64,000 nt of DNA from Oscillospiraceae bacterium (lineage in GTDB: Bacteria; Bacillota; Clostridia; Oscillospirales; Oscillospiraceae): assembly GCA_017502265.1 (NCBI GenBank), contig JAFVVI010000023.1, forward strand, positions 1 through 64,000. Reading direction: 5' to 3'. The notes under the pieces were generated by a model. That model was not told where the DNA came from, ran no database searches, and worked only from the letters and a program-made list of their open reading frames with translations. The position numbers and the translations under genes are program-made. The number at the start of each line of letters is the position of its first letter. Within the stretch, counting starts at the first letter, position 1. Of this stretch, positions 26,661 through 35,940 are shown in pieces.

Positions 26661-27396
26661 TATTTTGACGCTGTTTCCAGAGACACTGGGAGATGTCCTG
26701 TCGGAAAGTATTCTCGGCCGTGCCCAGGAACGGGGGTTTATCACCATTGATACACATCAGATTCGTGATTATACCGCCAACAAGCAAATGCAGGTGGATG
26801 ACTATCCCTACGGTGGTGGCCGGGGCGCGGTGATGCAGGCAGATCCTCTATATCGCTGCTGGGAAGCGGTCTGCGATCAGGCAGGCGGCCCTGTGCATAC
26901 GATCTACCTGTCGCCTTGCGGCAAGACTTTTACTCAGGCGGATGCCATTCGCCTCAGCAAACTGGATAATATCGTATTTGTTTGCGGACATTACGAGGGT
27001 ATTGACCAGCGGTTTATTGACGAGTGTGTGGATGAAGAATTATCCCTGGGTGACTTTGTCTTGACAGGCGGCGAAATCGCAGCTATGGCTATGACCGATG
27101 CCGTTTGCCGTATGGTGCCCGGTGTTTTGGCTGATCCGGAGTGCTTTGAAGATGAGAGCCATTTCAACGGAATGCTGGAGTATCCCCAGTATAGCCGCCC
27201 TGCAGTGTGGCACGGAAGGGAAGTGCCGGAGATCCTCTTATCCGGTAATCATGAAAAGGTCGCCCAATGGCGCAGAAAGCAGTCAATCCGCCGAACCAGA
27301 GATCGTCGACCGGATATGTATGCAAAACTGGATCTATCAAGCAAGCAAGATAAAAAGCTGCTGTTGGAAATTGAACAAGAGGACAATGAAAAGTAA
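26650..27396 (+). CDS. trmD: tRNA (guanine37-N1)-methyltransferase
   Basis: SPOUT-class SAM enzyme making m1G37. 248 residues. MRIDILTLFPE start, YPYGGGRGAVMQADPLY, and the knot region YLSPCGKTFTQADA and LGDFVLTGGEIAAM. Last gene of the cluster; the commonly following rplS is absent here. Confidence 0.97.
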   Translation: MRIDILTLFPETLGDVLSESILGRAQERGFITIDTHQIRDYTANKQMQVDDYPYGGGRGAVMQADPLYRCWEAVCDQAGGPVHTIYLSPCGKTFTQADAIRLSKLDNIVFVCGHYEGIDQRFIDECVDEELSLGDFVLTGGEIAAMAMTDAVCRMVPGVLADPECFEDESHFNGMLEYPQYSRPAVWHGREVPEILLSGNHEKVAQWRRKQSIRRTRDRRPDMYAKLDLSSKQDKKLLLEIEQEDNEK

Positions 27397-27430
27397 ACGG
27401 CATAGCCAATGGGCTATGCCGTTATTTTTT
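27396..27430. terminator. Terminator after trmD
   Basis: AACGGCATAGCC/GGCTATGCCGTT stem then ATTTTTT. Lies between convergent trmD and the LRR gene; strong in the plus direction. Confidence 0.88.
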
Positions 27431-27431
27431 G

Positions 27432-29162
27432 TTATGTGGGATTATAATTGACAATGACACTTAAGGATGTCAAGTCACTGACATTACGCACCTTGGTGCC
27501 AAAAACATTCACCTGGATCAGCGCGGGACAATTGGCCAGCGCTTTGACAGAGGAAATGGCTGCATTGTGGTCCATAAACACATTATTCAAGTGCTTCAGA
27601 CCTGACAGTTGTTCAAGCGTGCTGAGCTTGTTGTAGGAGCCGTCGATGTTAACCAATGCGCAATCTGCATCCCATTTCGGAAGAACAGAAACACTGTTTT
27701 TGCTGAAATTCAGATTGACGAGCTTGTTCATGCTGCCGAGGACAGAGATATCACTGACAGAGTTGTTTGTAAATACCAGATCGGTAAGCTCCCCGCAAGC
27801 AGAAAGGGTAGAAATATCTGCAATCTTGTTGTTGGAGAATACCAGCTTCTTTAGGGCGGTCAACTGCTGGAAGCCCACAAGATCAGTGACCGCATTATCA
27901 TTGGCTATCAGCACTTCAAGACCAGTCAGGGAGGTGATGGGGGACAGGGTGGTCAATCCGTTAAAGGAAACGTCCAATTCCGTCAGTGTACTTAGCGTCG
28001 AAAGCACGGTAAGATCATCCAGCGCGTTGTGGGACAGATTGATTTGTGTGATTTTTTTCAGTGCGCCCAGCGGAGTAATGTTCCGAATGGCGTTGTTGTT
28101 CAGATCCAGACTAAGCAGCTCTTTAGCTGTGTCCAGACCGCTTACAGTGGACAGACCGCAGTTGGCAAGCGTGAGCCTTTGTAGATTGGGCAGTTTTCCA
28201 ATAAACACCAATTCTTCGGCGCCGACAGTAGTATTGGAAATGTGCAGCTCTTTCAGATTTGCAAGAGCGGAGATGTGTGTTATTTGACCGGCTGCTCCGG
28301 CATCCACCGTCAGCTTTTCTGCGAATGCGAGGTGAGAAAGATCACTCCAGTTTGTGGCATTGGCCGGTACGGTAAATTCCTTAATGGTCCACAGATCGTC
28401 AGTACGCAGAACTCTATCAGCAGAGACTTGCAGAAGCTCCCGCATAGCAGCCTCAATGGCGGCATCTGCAAATGTCACATCTTCGATAACACCGCCAACT
28501 GTGAAGGGGAAAAAGGCGGATGGACTGACAAGACCGTTTTCAGCAACCGCAATCGCATGAATTGTGGTTTTTCCATCTTTGAGCTGAATGCCGTCTTTAT
28601 ACAGGTCCTTTTCAATTGAGGGATACTCCCCGTTGCTGCTGACATAAAGTGTGCCCTTTTCTGCAGAAACGGAAACAGTGATATATTGGGTGAAGTAGTA
28701 GTTGGAGTCCTGGGGATCCGGAGAACAGGTGGGTGCAGCGGGACGCAGCATATCCAGCTGGGCTTTCACATCCGTATTTTTTACATTATCCAGCATTTTT
28801 ACCGCATCCAGCAGCTTGTCCTGCTCGACGAAGGTTTTGGAAAGGGCAATGTACAATTCCACACCGCCACCGTCGGAGATAGCCTTGGTAAGGGTATGTT
28901 CAGCCTTGGTATAGTTGCCGGTTTCTTTGTACTGCTCTGCAAGCTCTATGGCTACGGCGTCATTATCGCCGGCCTGTTTATAAGCGCAATCATAGAACCA
29001 GGCGGCAACCGTATGATTGCCCTTGTTGTCAAAGGACCGCGCGGCGTGCAGCAACATATCCCGGGTAAATTCCCGGTCGTATATAAATAGATACCAGAAG
29101 GTGCAAAGCAGAATCACTATTGTAAGCACCAGCGGTACAAGAATGCGTACAGTTTTTTTCAT
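27432..29162 (-). CDS. Membrane-anchored leucine-rich-repeat protein
   Basis: 576 residues from MKKTVRILVPLV at 29162; GGAG eight bases upstream overlaps an earlier ATG and supports this start. One N-terminal membrane span (about 6-26). TPR-like helices follow (about 40-135, e.g. AIELAEQYKETGNYTKAE). Next is a chitobiase-C-like beta domain (about 145-225), then about twelve 22-residue SDS22/internalin-type LRRs (LKKLVFSNNKIADIS pattern) to the end. Probably an envelope-anchored protein with its repeats outside the cell. Partner unknown. It stands alone, with a consensus promoter, divergent from spoIID. Confidence 0.8.
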   Translation of the reverse strand: MKKTVRILVPLVLTIVILLCTFWYLFIYDREFTRDMLLHAARSFDNKGNHTVAAWFYDCAYKQAGDNDAVAIELAEQYKETGNYTKAEHTLTKAISDGGGVELYIALSKTFVEQDKLLDAVKMLDNVKNTDVKAQLDMLRPAAPTCSPDPQDSNYYFTQYITVSVSAEKGTLYVSSNGEYPSIEKDLYKDGIQLKDGKTTIHAIAVAENGLVSPSAFFPFTVGGVIEDVTFADAAIEAAMRELLQVSADRVLRTDDLWTIKEFTVPANATNWSDLSHLAFAEKLTVDAGAAGQITHISALANLKELHISNTTVGAEELVFIGKLPNLQRLTLANCGLSTVSGLDTAKELLSLDLNNNAIRNITPLGALKKITQINLSHNALDDLTVLSTLSTLTELDVSFNGLTTLSPITSLTGLEVLIANDNAVTDLVGFQQLTALKKLVFSNNKIADISTLSACGELTDLVFTNNSVSDISVLGSMNKLVNLNFSKNSVSVLPKWDADCALVNIDGSYNKLSTLEQLSGLKHLNNVFMDHNAAISSVKALANCPALIQVNVFGTKVRNVSDLTSLSVIVNYNPT

Positions 29163-29194
29163 TGTTCGCTCCATTTCGATAAATTATCACATTA

Positions 29195-29223
29195 ATTATA
29201 CCTGTGTTGATACACCCTGTCAA
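29195..29223 (-). promoter_or_regulatory. Consensus promoter of the LRR gene
   Basis: Minus strand TTGACA (29218-29223), 17-base spacer, TATAAT (29195-29200): both hexamers perfect. Confidence 0.85.
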
Positions 29224-29307
29224 GTGGAACAAAATTCTAATGGCCCATCGTGCTGATTCGTGGGAATATTAGGCATATGCTTTGTAAAATGACGATGGGT
29301 GATGCAT

Positions 29308-30294
29308 ATGAAAGGCAAAGACAAGATATGGCTGATGGCGATTATAATGGGTGTGATCGTGCCGGGATTAATATTTTCTGTGGCAGAAAAATTGTATGCG
29401 GACAAGCCGGCTGTGGATACGGATTCCTCTACACAAGCAGCCGCGCCTGAACACAATGGCGGTGTTATTGCCCAGGAGGATTCCATACTGGTTTTACAAG
29501 CAAACGGTACGGTGGAAAAGATGAATATGGATACTTATCTTACGGGGGTTTTATTGGGGGAAATGCCAGCGGATTTTGACGAGGAAGCTCTGAAAGCCCA
29601 AGCAGTGGTGGCCAGAACCTATGCAAAAAAACGCGAGCAAACAGGAGCTAAGCATATACAGGGTGCGGTGTGCAAAGTGGCATCCTGCTGCCAGTCCTAC
29701 TGTGCGCCGGAGGATTATCTACAAAAGGGCGGCAAGCAAGAGACGGTAGAGAAATTCAAGAATGCAGTGGAAAGTACCACAGGCCAGGTGTTGACCTATC
29801 AGGAAAAGCTCATCGAAGCTACCTATTTTTCCTGCTCCGGCGGCAAGACCGAGGATGCGTTGGCGGTATGGGGAACACAGATCCCATATTTGCAAGCGGT
29901 GGACAGCCCCGGAGAGGAAAACGCAACCCACTACCAGGATCACATGCAATTTTCTGCGCAGGAATTTGCGACGCGCCTGGGAATTAATCCCAAGGGAACG
30001 CCGGGTACCTGGTTTGGCAGAGTAACCCATACCCCTGGCGGTGGTGTAGATACCATTGTCATTGGGGGCAAAGTTTTTCAGGGTGTGGATCTGCGGCAGA
30101 AATTAAATCTGTATTCAACGGCGTTTTCCGTTGTGGCAACCGCTAATACGGTGCATATATACACCAAGGGCTTTGGACACCGGGTGGGTATGAGTCAATA
30201 CGGCGCAGAGGCGATGGCGGTCAGCGGCAGCGATTACGCTGAGATTCTCTCCCATTACTATCCGGGAACGGCAATGGGCAGCTATTTGGATTGA
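29308..30294 (+). CDS. spoIID: Stage II sporulation protein D
   Basis: Lytic transglycosylase of engulfment, acting with SpoIIP and SpoIIM at the septum. 328 residues. N-terminal membrane anchor about residues 7-25. The SpoIID/LytB domain has [23 protein letters not shown], with the catalytic Glu, and [13 protein letters not shown] near the end. ATG 29308 is favoured by GGGTG seven bases upstream, though GTG 29299 and ATG 29302 are possible. SpoIIP and SpoIIM are not here. Its presence implies a spore former. Confidence 0.93.
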   Translation: MKGKDKIWLMAIIMGVIVPGLIFSVAEKLYADKPAVDTDSSTQAAAPEHNGGVIAQEDSILVLQANGTVEKMNMDTYLTGVLLGEMPADFDEEALKAQAVVARTYAKKREQTGAKHIQGAVCKVASCCQSYCAPEDYLQKGGKQETVEKFKNAVESTTGQVLTYQEKLIEATYFSCSGGKTEDALAVWGTQIPYLQAVDSPGEENATHYQDHMQFSAQEFATRLGINPKGTPGTWFGRVTHTPGGGVDTIVIGGKVFQGVDLRQKLNLYSTAFSVVATANTVHIYTKGFGHRVGMSQYGAEAMAVSGSDYAEILSHYYPGTAMGSYLD

Positions 30295-30319
30295 CAAAAA
30301 TCACATTCTTTAGTACTAT
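30291..30319 (+). promoter_or_regulatory. Promoter of metA
   Basis: TTGACA (30291-30296), overlapping the spoIID stop, 17-base spacer, TACTAT (30314-30319). Confidence 0.7.
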
Positions 30320-30347
30320 TAAGAAAAATGTCAAAAGAGGAAATGCT

Positions 30348-31271
30348 ATGCCTATTCAAATTCCCAACAATCTGCCTGCTGCCGAGGTGCTGCAGCAGGA
30401 GAATATATTTGTTATGCCGGAAGACCGGGCAGCAACCCAGGATATCCGCCCGCTGGAAATCGTGGTGTTGAATCTGATGCCCACGAAAATCGTTACGGAG
30501 ACCCAACTAAGCCGTCTGCTGGGTAATACACCGCTGCAGGTCCATATTGAACTGATGCATGTGAAGAGTCACACCTCCAAGAATACGGCGCAAGAGCACT
30601 TGCTGGCGTTCTATAAAACCTTTGATGAATTGAAGCACAGAAAGTTTGACGGTATGGTAATTACCGGCGCGCCGGTAGAAAATATGCCCTTTGAAGAAGT
30701 GGATTATTGGCCGGAACTGTGTGAGATTATGCAGTGGAGCACCACCCATGTGCACAGCACGCTGCATATATGCTGGGGCGCCCAGGCGGGACTTTACTAC
30801 CATTACGGTGTGAATAAACATCCGCTACCTGAAAAAATGTTTGGCGTTTTTGAACATACCAAGGATTACCCCAGGTCCATTTTGCTTCGGGGTTTTGATG
30901 ATACATTCTGGGTGCCCCATTCCCGCCATACAACGGTTTTGCGGGAGGATATTGAGAATGTGCCCGAATTGAAAATATTGGCTTCTTCCCAGGAGGCGGG
31001 TGTTTATATCGTCTCCAATAAGCGGGGACGCCAGATCTATGTTACCGGCCATTCTGAATACGATGCCGACACCCTGGAGCGAGAATACCTGCGGGATAAG
31101 AGTCAAGGATTGCCCATTTCTGTACCTAAGAACTATTACCCGGGCGATGATGATACCCAGCGCCCTGTCGTCCGATGGAGAGGACACGCAAACCTTCTTT
31201 TCTCCAACTGGCTGAATTATTTTGTTTACCAGACGACCCCCTATGATATCGCCAATATCGGTAATGAATAA
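30348..31271 (+). CDS. metA: Homoserine O-acyltransferase, predicted to use acetyl-CoA
   Basis: First committed step of methionine synthesis. The start at 30348 gives [11 protein letters not shown] and follows AAAGAGG. 307 residues. Catalytic Cys142 is in HICWGAQ; the His and Glu of the triad are in VTGHSEYD. Residue 111 is Glu (GAPVENM), which in MetA enzymes is associated with acetyl- rather than succinyl-CoA; E. coli has Gly there. No SAM riboswitch or T-box is visible in the short leader, so it may be regulated differently or constitutively. Confidence 0.95.
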   Translation: MPIQIPNNLPAAEVLQQENIFVMPEDRAATQDIRPLEIVVLNLMPTKIVTETQLSRLLGNTPLQVHIELMHVKSHTSKNTAQEHLLAFYKTFDELKHRKFDGMVITGAPVENMPFEEVDYWPELCEIMQWSTTHVHSTLHICWGAQAGLYYHYGVNKHPLPEKMFGVFEHTKDYPRSILLRGFDDTFWVPHSRHTTVLREDIENVPELKILASSQEAGVYIVSNKRGRQIYVTGHSEYDADTLEREYLRDKSQGLPISVPKNYYPGDDDTQRPVVRWRGHANLLFSNWLNYFVYQTTPYDIANIGNE

Positions 31272-31274
31272 GCC

Positions 31275-31310
31275 AATCCACCCGGAAAAGAGTTCCGGGT
31301 GGATTTTTTT
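31275..31310 (+). terminator. Terminator after metA
   Basis: ATCCACCCGGAA/TTCCGGGTGGAT stem followed by TTTTTTT. Confidence 0.92.
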
Positions 31311-31320
31311 GAAATAGACA

Positions 31321-31349
31321 TTGACAAAATTTAACATTGTGTGTATAAT
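31321..31349 (+). promoter_or_regulatory. Consensus promoter of the feo operon
   Basis: TTGACA (31321-31326), 17-base spacer, TATAAT (31344-31349), both perfect. A strong promoter of this kind would need repression when iron is sufficient. Confidence 0.88.
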
Positions 31350-31360
31350 CTTAACAAAGG

Positions 31361-31378
31361 AGTTAGCATATGCTAACT
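31361..31378. promoter_or_regulatory. 18-bp perfect palindrome, candidate metal-regulator operator
   Basis: AGTTAGCATATGCTAACT, a perfect 18-bp palindrome about 5 bases past the likely transcription start and before the feoA ribosome site. The TTAG...CTAA ends recall DtxR/IdeR-type operators. Position fits a roadblock or start-site repressor. The regulator is not in this window. Confidence 0.6.
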
Positions 31379-31396
31379 ATAATGGGAGGAACAAAT

Positions 31397-31627
31397 ATGA
31401 CAATTGATGATTTGCAAATAGGGCAGTGCGGCACAGTGACCCATGTGGGTGGCGAAGGCGCTCTGCGCCTGCGTTTTTTGGATATGGGATTGATTCCCGG
31501 CACGAAGATCTGCCTGCAGAAGGTTGCGCCCATGGGTGACCCCATTCAGATTCGTCTGCGGGGTTATGAATTGACCATTCGGCGGGAGGATGCCAGAATG
31601 ATTGGAATACAGGAGGCAGAAAAATGA
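31397..31627 (+). CDS. feoA: Ferrous iron transport protein A
   Basis: SH3-like cytosolic partner of FeoB, 76 residues from MTIDDLQIGQCG after GGGAGGAA. Family pattern LRFLDMGLIPGT...GDPIQIRLRGYELTIRR present. Overlaps feoB by four bases. Confidence 0.93.
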   Translation: MTIDDLQIGQCGTVTHVGGEGALRLRFLDMGLIPGTKICLQKVAPMGDPIQIRLRGYELTIRREDARMIGIQEAEK

Positions 31628-33624
31628 TCTTTGCATTGGCAGGCAACCAGAATTGCGGCAAGACGACTTTATTCAATGCGCTGACCGGCGCGAATCAGCA
31701 TGTAGGCAATTTCCCCGGCGTGACGGTGGATCAAAAAATCGGAACCATTAAAGGCACAGACCATCAGGTTGTGGACCTGCCGGGTATCTATTCCATACGG
31801 CCCTATTCCCAAGAGGAGATCGTTACCCGGGATTTTATTTTGGGTGAAAAGCCGGATGCTATCATCAATATCGTGGACGCCACCAATTTGGAGCGGAATC
31901 TGTATCTGACTCTGCAGCTTCTGACCCTGCGTGTGCCCACGGTGATTGCGCTGAATATGATGGATGAGCTGCGGGGCAACGGCGGTAGTGTAGATGTGAA
32001 AAAAATGATGGATGCGCTGGGCGTTCCTGTGGTACCTATCAGCGCGGTAAAAAAGCAAGGCATATCAGAACTTGTCGATATACTGCTAAAGACCGCCAAA
32101 GAAAAGCAGTTGCCCAAGGTGATGGATTTTTGTCCCGATGGGCCGGTTCACCGCTGCATCCATGCGGTGAGCCATATTATTGAGGACCACGCAACGCGGG
32201 TTGATATTTCCCGCCGGTTCTGCGCAATGAAGCTTATCGAGGGAGAGCAGGAATTTATTGATTTGCTCCAATTAAGCCAAAATGAGATCGAACTGATCGA
32301 ACACTCGGTTATCGAAATGGAAAATGATCGGGGATTGGACCGCAATGCGGCGCTGGCTGATATGCGCTATAACTTTATCGAGAATGTGTGCCGGGATTGC
32401 CTGGTACGGGCGCAGGAGAGCAAGGAGCATCGCAGAAGTGTGCAGATCGACCGGGTCCTTACCAATCGTTATCTTGCCATTCCTGTGTTTGTGGCGATTA
32501 TGGGTCTTGTGTTCTTCTTGACTTTTAATGTGTTTGGCGCCTGGCTTTCGGATCTGCTTGCCTATTCTATCGACGGTTTGACGATGGTGGCTGACGATCT
32601 GCTGACCCAATACGGCCTGAATCCAGTTGTACATAGTCTGATTATTGATGGTATTTTCGCTGGCGTGGGAAGCGTACTGAGCTTTTTGCCGGTGATCGTT
32701 GTGTTGTTCTTCTTCCTGTCTATGCTGGAGGATTCCGGCTACATGGCCCGCGTGGCTTTCGTGATGGATAAATTGCTGCGGAAGATCGGCCTGTCCGGTA
32801 GAAGCTTTGTGCCGATGCTTATTGGCTTTGGCTGCAGCGTACCGGGCATTATGGCCACAAGAACCCTGTCTTCCAACCGGGACAGAAAAATGACAATTCT
32901 ACTGACGCCCTATATGAGTTGTTCGGCCAAAGTACCCATCTACTCCGTGTTTGCGGCGGCATTTTTTCCGGGCAGGGAATTGCCCGTTATGATCGCTTTG
33001 TACTTTGGTGGTATGGTTGTTGGTGTATTGGTGGCGCTGGTGATGAACAAAACCACCTTCCGGGGTGAGCCGGTGCCTTTTGTAATGGAGCTGCCCAATT
33101 ACCGCTTTCCGTCGGCAAGAAGCGTTCTGCTTTTGATGTGGGAGAAGGCAAAAGATTTTCTGCAGCGGGCATTTTCCGTGATCTTTGTAGCAACGGTGCT
33201 GATTTGGTTCCTGCAGACTTTTGATCTGCGATTCAATGTGGTTTCTGACAGTACAGATAGCATTCTTGCATCTATGGGCCGTCTGGTTGCGCCGATATTT
33301 GCGCCCCTTGGCTTTGGTGACTGGCGAATGGTCACGGCCCTGGTATCCGGCTTCACCGCCAAGGAAGCGGTGGTCAGTACCTTTGGCGTGATTCTTGGCG
33401 TGGGTACGGAGCAATTGACAGCAGCTTTGCACAGCTTGTTCAGTGTAGCGTCAGCCAGCAGCTTTTTGGCATTCTGCCTGTTGTACACCCCCTGTGTGGC
33501 GGCGGTGGCAGCCATTCGCAGGGAACTGAATTCCGGCTGGAAGACCATAGGCGTGGTACTGCTGCAATGTACGGTTGCGTGGATTGTAGCCTTCCTGGTG
33601 TACCGTATAGGAGTTTTGCTATGA
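31624..33624 (+). CDS. feoB: Ferrous iron transporter B
   Basis: 666-residue membrane GTPase for Fe2+ uptake. N-terminal G domain: GNQNCGKTT (about 7-15), DLPGIYS, and NMMD. A helical GDI-like spacer (about 165-270) precedes the membrane part, which has gate motifs such as GFGCSVPGIMATRT and YMSCSAKVPIY. Couples through overlapping stops and starts to feoA and to the small Cys-rich gene downstream. Confidence 0.96.
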   Translation: MIFALAGNQNCGKTTLFNALTGANQHVGNFPGVTVDQKIGTIKGTDHQVVDLPGIYSIRPYSQEEIVTRDFILGEKPDAIINIVDATNLERNLYLTLQLLTLRVPTVIALNMMDELRGNGGSVDVKKMMDALGVPVVPISAVKKQGISELVDILLKTAKEKQLPKVMDFCPDGPVHRCIHAVSHIIEDHATRVDISRRFCAMKLIEGEQEFIDLLQLSQNEIELIEHSVIEMENDRGLDRNAALADMRYNFIENVCRDCLVRAQESKEHRRSVQIDRVLTNRYLAIPVFVAIMGLVFFLTFNVFGAWLSDLLAYSIDGLTMVADDLLTQYGLNPVVHSLIIDGIFAGVGSVLSFLPVIVVLFFFLSMLEDSGYMARVAFVMDKLLRKIGLSGRSFVPMLIGFGCSVPGIMATRTLSSNRDRKMTILLTPYMSCSAKVPIYSVFAAAFFPGRELPVMIALYFGGMVVGVLVALVMNKTTFRGEPVPFVMELPNYRFPSARSVLLLMWEKAKDFLQRAFSVIFVATVLIWFLQTFDLRFNVVSDSTDSILASMGRLVAPIFAPLGFGDWRMVTALVSGFTAKEAVVSTFGVILGVGTEQLTAALHSLFSVASASSFLAFCLLYTPCVAAVAAIRRELNSGWKTIGVVLLQCTVAWIVAFLVYRIGVLL

Positions 33625-33755
33625 AATGGTTAGAGATTTTGATTTTGATTCTGATCGCGGCCTACTGCGCATATGTTATACTCGGCAAAAAGAAGCGCGG
33701 CTGCTGCGGTGATTGCGCTAAATGCCAAGGCTGCGCAGAGAAAGATAAAAAATAG
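33621..33755 (+). CDS. FeoB-associated Cys-rich membrane peptide
   Basis: 44 residues; start inside the feoB stop (ATGA). One membrane span (residues about 3-21), then a tail KKKRGCCGDCAKCQGC. This arrangement is typical of the PF12669 family found after feoB in Firmicutes. It may help deliver or hold metal at FeoB; function unproven. Confidence 0.9.
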   Translation: MKWLEILILILIAAYCAYVILGKKKRGCCGDCAKCQGCAEKDKK

Positions 33756-33769
33756 AGGAGGTTTCTAAC

Positions 33770-35470
33770 GTGAAGCTTCGGATCGACGGCCGTGAAATTA
33801 CGGCAAAGCCCGGCCAGACCTTGTGGGAGCTTGTAAAGGCACTTGGTCTTGACAGTGAAAAACTGTCTCAGCGCCCTTTGGCAGCTAAGATCGCCGGTGA
33901 GGTGTTTAATCTGAACTACGTGCCGGTACGGGTCGCGGATCTGTGCGCAGACCGCCCGTCTATCCGTCGCGCGATGGAAGCTTCCGGGGGAGAAGTGCAT
34001 CTTTTGTACTACAACGATCCCAGCGGTAGGGAGGTATACACCAGGACAGCACAGTTTGTTCTGTTTCTGGCGCTGGAGAATACTTATCCCAAAATCCGTG
34101 GGCGAATGGGTAGCACCATAGGCTCTGCACTGATGATCCGTCTTTCTGACAATAGGCAGTTTGAATTGCCTGTGCTGAAAGCGGAAATGCAGCGGCTGAT
34201 TGCTATTGACTTTCCATTAATCCGCCGCCGTGTGGATACTAAAACGGCCATCCGCCGCTATGTAGAAGCAGGAAAGGACGATAAGGCCCGACTGCTCCGG
34301 GATAGGGACGCGGATTATTTTGACGAGTATGCCTTTGGCGATTTTGCGGACTATCACTATGGCGAATTGGCCCCGTCCAGCGGGTGCCTGCAGGTGTGGG
34401 ATATGATCCCTACAGAGGGCGGTTTCCTGTTCTTGTTCCCGGATGCCAACAACCCGGATGTCGTAGGCAATTATGTGGATATGCCCCGGTTTCTGTCGGT
34501 TACCAATGAAAGTGCTTACTGGTGTCAGCTGATGGCGTGCGATTGTGTTGCAGATCTTAATGATCTTACCCGGTCTGGAGAAATCCGGGAGTTGATTCGG
34601 GTGAATGAGGCCTTGCACGAGAAAAAATATGCGCAGGTGGCAGATATGGTGTGTCAGCGTGGCTGCAGAGCGGTGATGCTGGCAGGACCCAGCTCCTCCG
34701 GCAAGACCACATCGGCTAACCGCCTTGCAACCCAGCTGCGGACACACGGAAAAAAGCCTATTTTGATGAGCCTTGACGACTACTATATAGATCGGGATAC
34801 GATCGCTCCCGGCCCGGATGGGAAGCTGGATTTAGAACATATCAACACTATCGATACAGCCTTGTTTCGGGTGCATCTGAAAGAGTTGCTGCAGGGTAAA
34901 GAGGTGACACTGCCTACATTTAATTTCATTACTGGTAAGCGGGAATGGCGCGGCCACAAGCTGCAGCTGGATGATAACACGGTGATTATCGTAGAGGGTC
35001 TCCACGCACTGAATCCGGTTCTGTTGCCGGAGGACTTGGATACCTCTTCCGTATTTCGCCTTTATGTCAGCGCGTTGCTGCCGCTGAATCTGGACGACCA
35101 CAATCGAATCCCATCCAGCTACCTGCGTCTCTTGCGGCGGACGGTACGGGATTATGAGACCCGGGGTGCAACGGTTGCCCATACCCTGAGTATGTGGGAT
35201 TCTGTGCGCAGGGGAGAGCATCGTTGGATTTTCCCCTATCAGGAGAATGCTGATGTGATCTTCAACAGTTCCACACTCTATGAGCTTGCGGTGCTGAAAA
35301 ATCACATCTATCCGCTGCTTACGGCGGTGCAGCCGGAGGAGGATTGTTATGAGGCTGTCAGAGCCATTGTAAAGGTCCTCAATTATGTACAGGCAGCAGA
35401 TGTGGATGATGAGATACCGCCTACCAGTCTGGTACGGGAATTCATCGGCGGAAACAGTTATTATCGATGA
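33770..35470 (+). CDS. TGS-domain nucleoside (uridine-type) kinase
   Basis: 566 residues, GTG start after GAGGAGG. Three parts: an N-terminal TGS domain (about 1-60), a threonyl-tRNA-synthetase-like second additional domain (about 65-230), and a C-terminal uridine/phosphoribulokinase-type P-loop kinase (LAGPSSSGKTTSANRLA at about 303-319, SLDDYYIDRD). Probably phosphorylates a nucleoside; why it carries a synthetase-like RNA-binding half is unknown. Known as a common fused protein in Clostridia and Bacteroidetes. Confidence 0.88.
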   Translation: MKLRIDGREITAKPGQTLWELVKALGLDSEKLSQRPLAAKIAGEVFNLNYVPVRVADLCADRPSIRRAMEASGGEVHLLYYNDPSGREVYTRTAQFVLFLALENTYPKIRGRMGSTIGSALMIRLSDNRQFELPVLKAEMQRLIAIDFPLIRRRVDTKTAIRRYVEAGKDDKARLLRDRDADYFDEYAFGDFADYHYGELAPSSGCLQVWDMIPTEGGFLFLFPDANNPDVVGNYVDMPRFLSVTNESAYWCQLMACDCVADLNDLTRSGEIRELIRVNEALHEKKYAQVADMVCQRGCRAVMLAGPSSSGKTTSANRLATQLRTHGKKPILMSLDDYYIDRDTIAPGPDGKLDLEHINTIDTALFRVHLKELLQGKEVTLPTFNFITGKREWRGHKLQLDDNTVIIVEGLHALNPVLLPEDLDTSSVFRLYVSALLPLNLDDHNRIPSSYLRLLRRTVRDYETRGATVAHTLSMWDSVRRGEHRWIFPYQENADVIFNSSTLYELAVLKNHIYPLLTAVQPEEDCYEAVRAIVKVLNYVQAADVDDEIPPTSLVREFIGGNSYYR

Positions 35471-35474
35471 AAAA

Positions 35475-35510
35475 TACGGTGGAGCGATTAGTCGCTCCAC
35501 CGTTTTGTTT
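35475..35510. terminator. Bidirectional terminator after the nucleoside kinase
   Basis: ACGGTGGAGCGA/TCGCTCCACCGT stem, then TTTTGTTTT; convergent with the next gene. Confidence 0.88.
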
Positions 35511-35851
35511 TATAATCGTTCAATGGTTACATAGGAAGATTTTTCATCTTTTTGTTTATATTTGTTAGGACTGGGAAAATTAAGAAGCAGAGAGAACAAA
35601 AGACACACCGCGATGGCGGCTGCGCCGGTGGTAATCCACAGGCTGCGCTGCCGTAGCAGTTCCTTGGTAGCATATAAAAACCAAAGCAGCAGGCCGGAGA
35701 TAGCCAGACACAGAAGTGTCAGAATTACCTTCAGCCATATCACGCCGTTTCCTGCAGCGATGAGATAGAAGAAGAAAAGGACAGCGTCCGCACACAGCGC
35801 GACGGTCATATAGCGTTCCATGAGCTTGTAGCGTTGGGTTTTTTCGGCCAT
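35510..35851 (-). CDS. Small membrane protein of unknown function
   Basis: 113 residues, not recognised. Three hydrophobic segments at about 14-34, 38-59 and 72-91; charged ends (MAEKTQRYK, YKQKDEKSSY). GGGAGGG-like site before the ATG. Lies alone between nucleoside kinase and scpA. Confidence 0.7.
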   Translation of the reverse strand: MAEKTQRYKLMERYMTVALCADAVLFFFYLIAAGNGVIWLKVILTLLCLAISGLLLWFLYATKELLRQRSLWITTGAAAIAVCLLFSLLLNFPSPNKYKQKDEKSSYVTIERL

Positions 35852-35940
35852 AACAATTCCCTCCGTTGTTTTTCGTTATTTTAGCATATTTTGTCGAAAA
35901 ATGCAAACATTTTTGTTTTTTTAATTTTTTAAAGGAATGC

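Noticed and set aside
29240..29300. Sigma-E promoter of spoIID
   Set aside because: GAATATT and CATATGCT resemble the two boxes but are only three bases apart, far from the ~14-base spacing needed.
30320..30347. SAM riboswitch or T-box before metA
   Set aside because: The leader between promoter and start is under 30 bases, too short for either.
33567..33620. Longer start for the FeoB-associated peptide
   Set aside because: The extra residues lie wholly inside feoB; the start at the ATGA overlap gives the standard membrane peptide.
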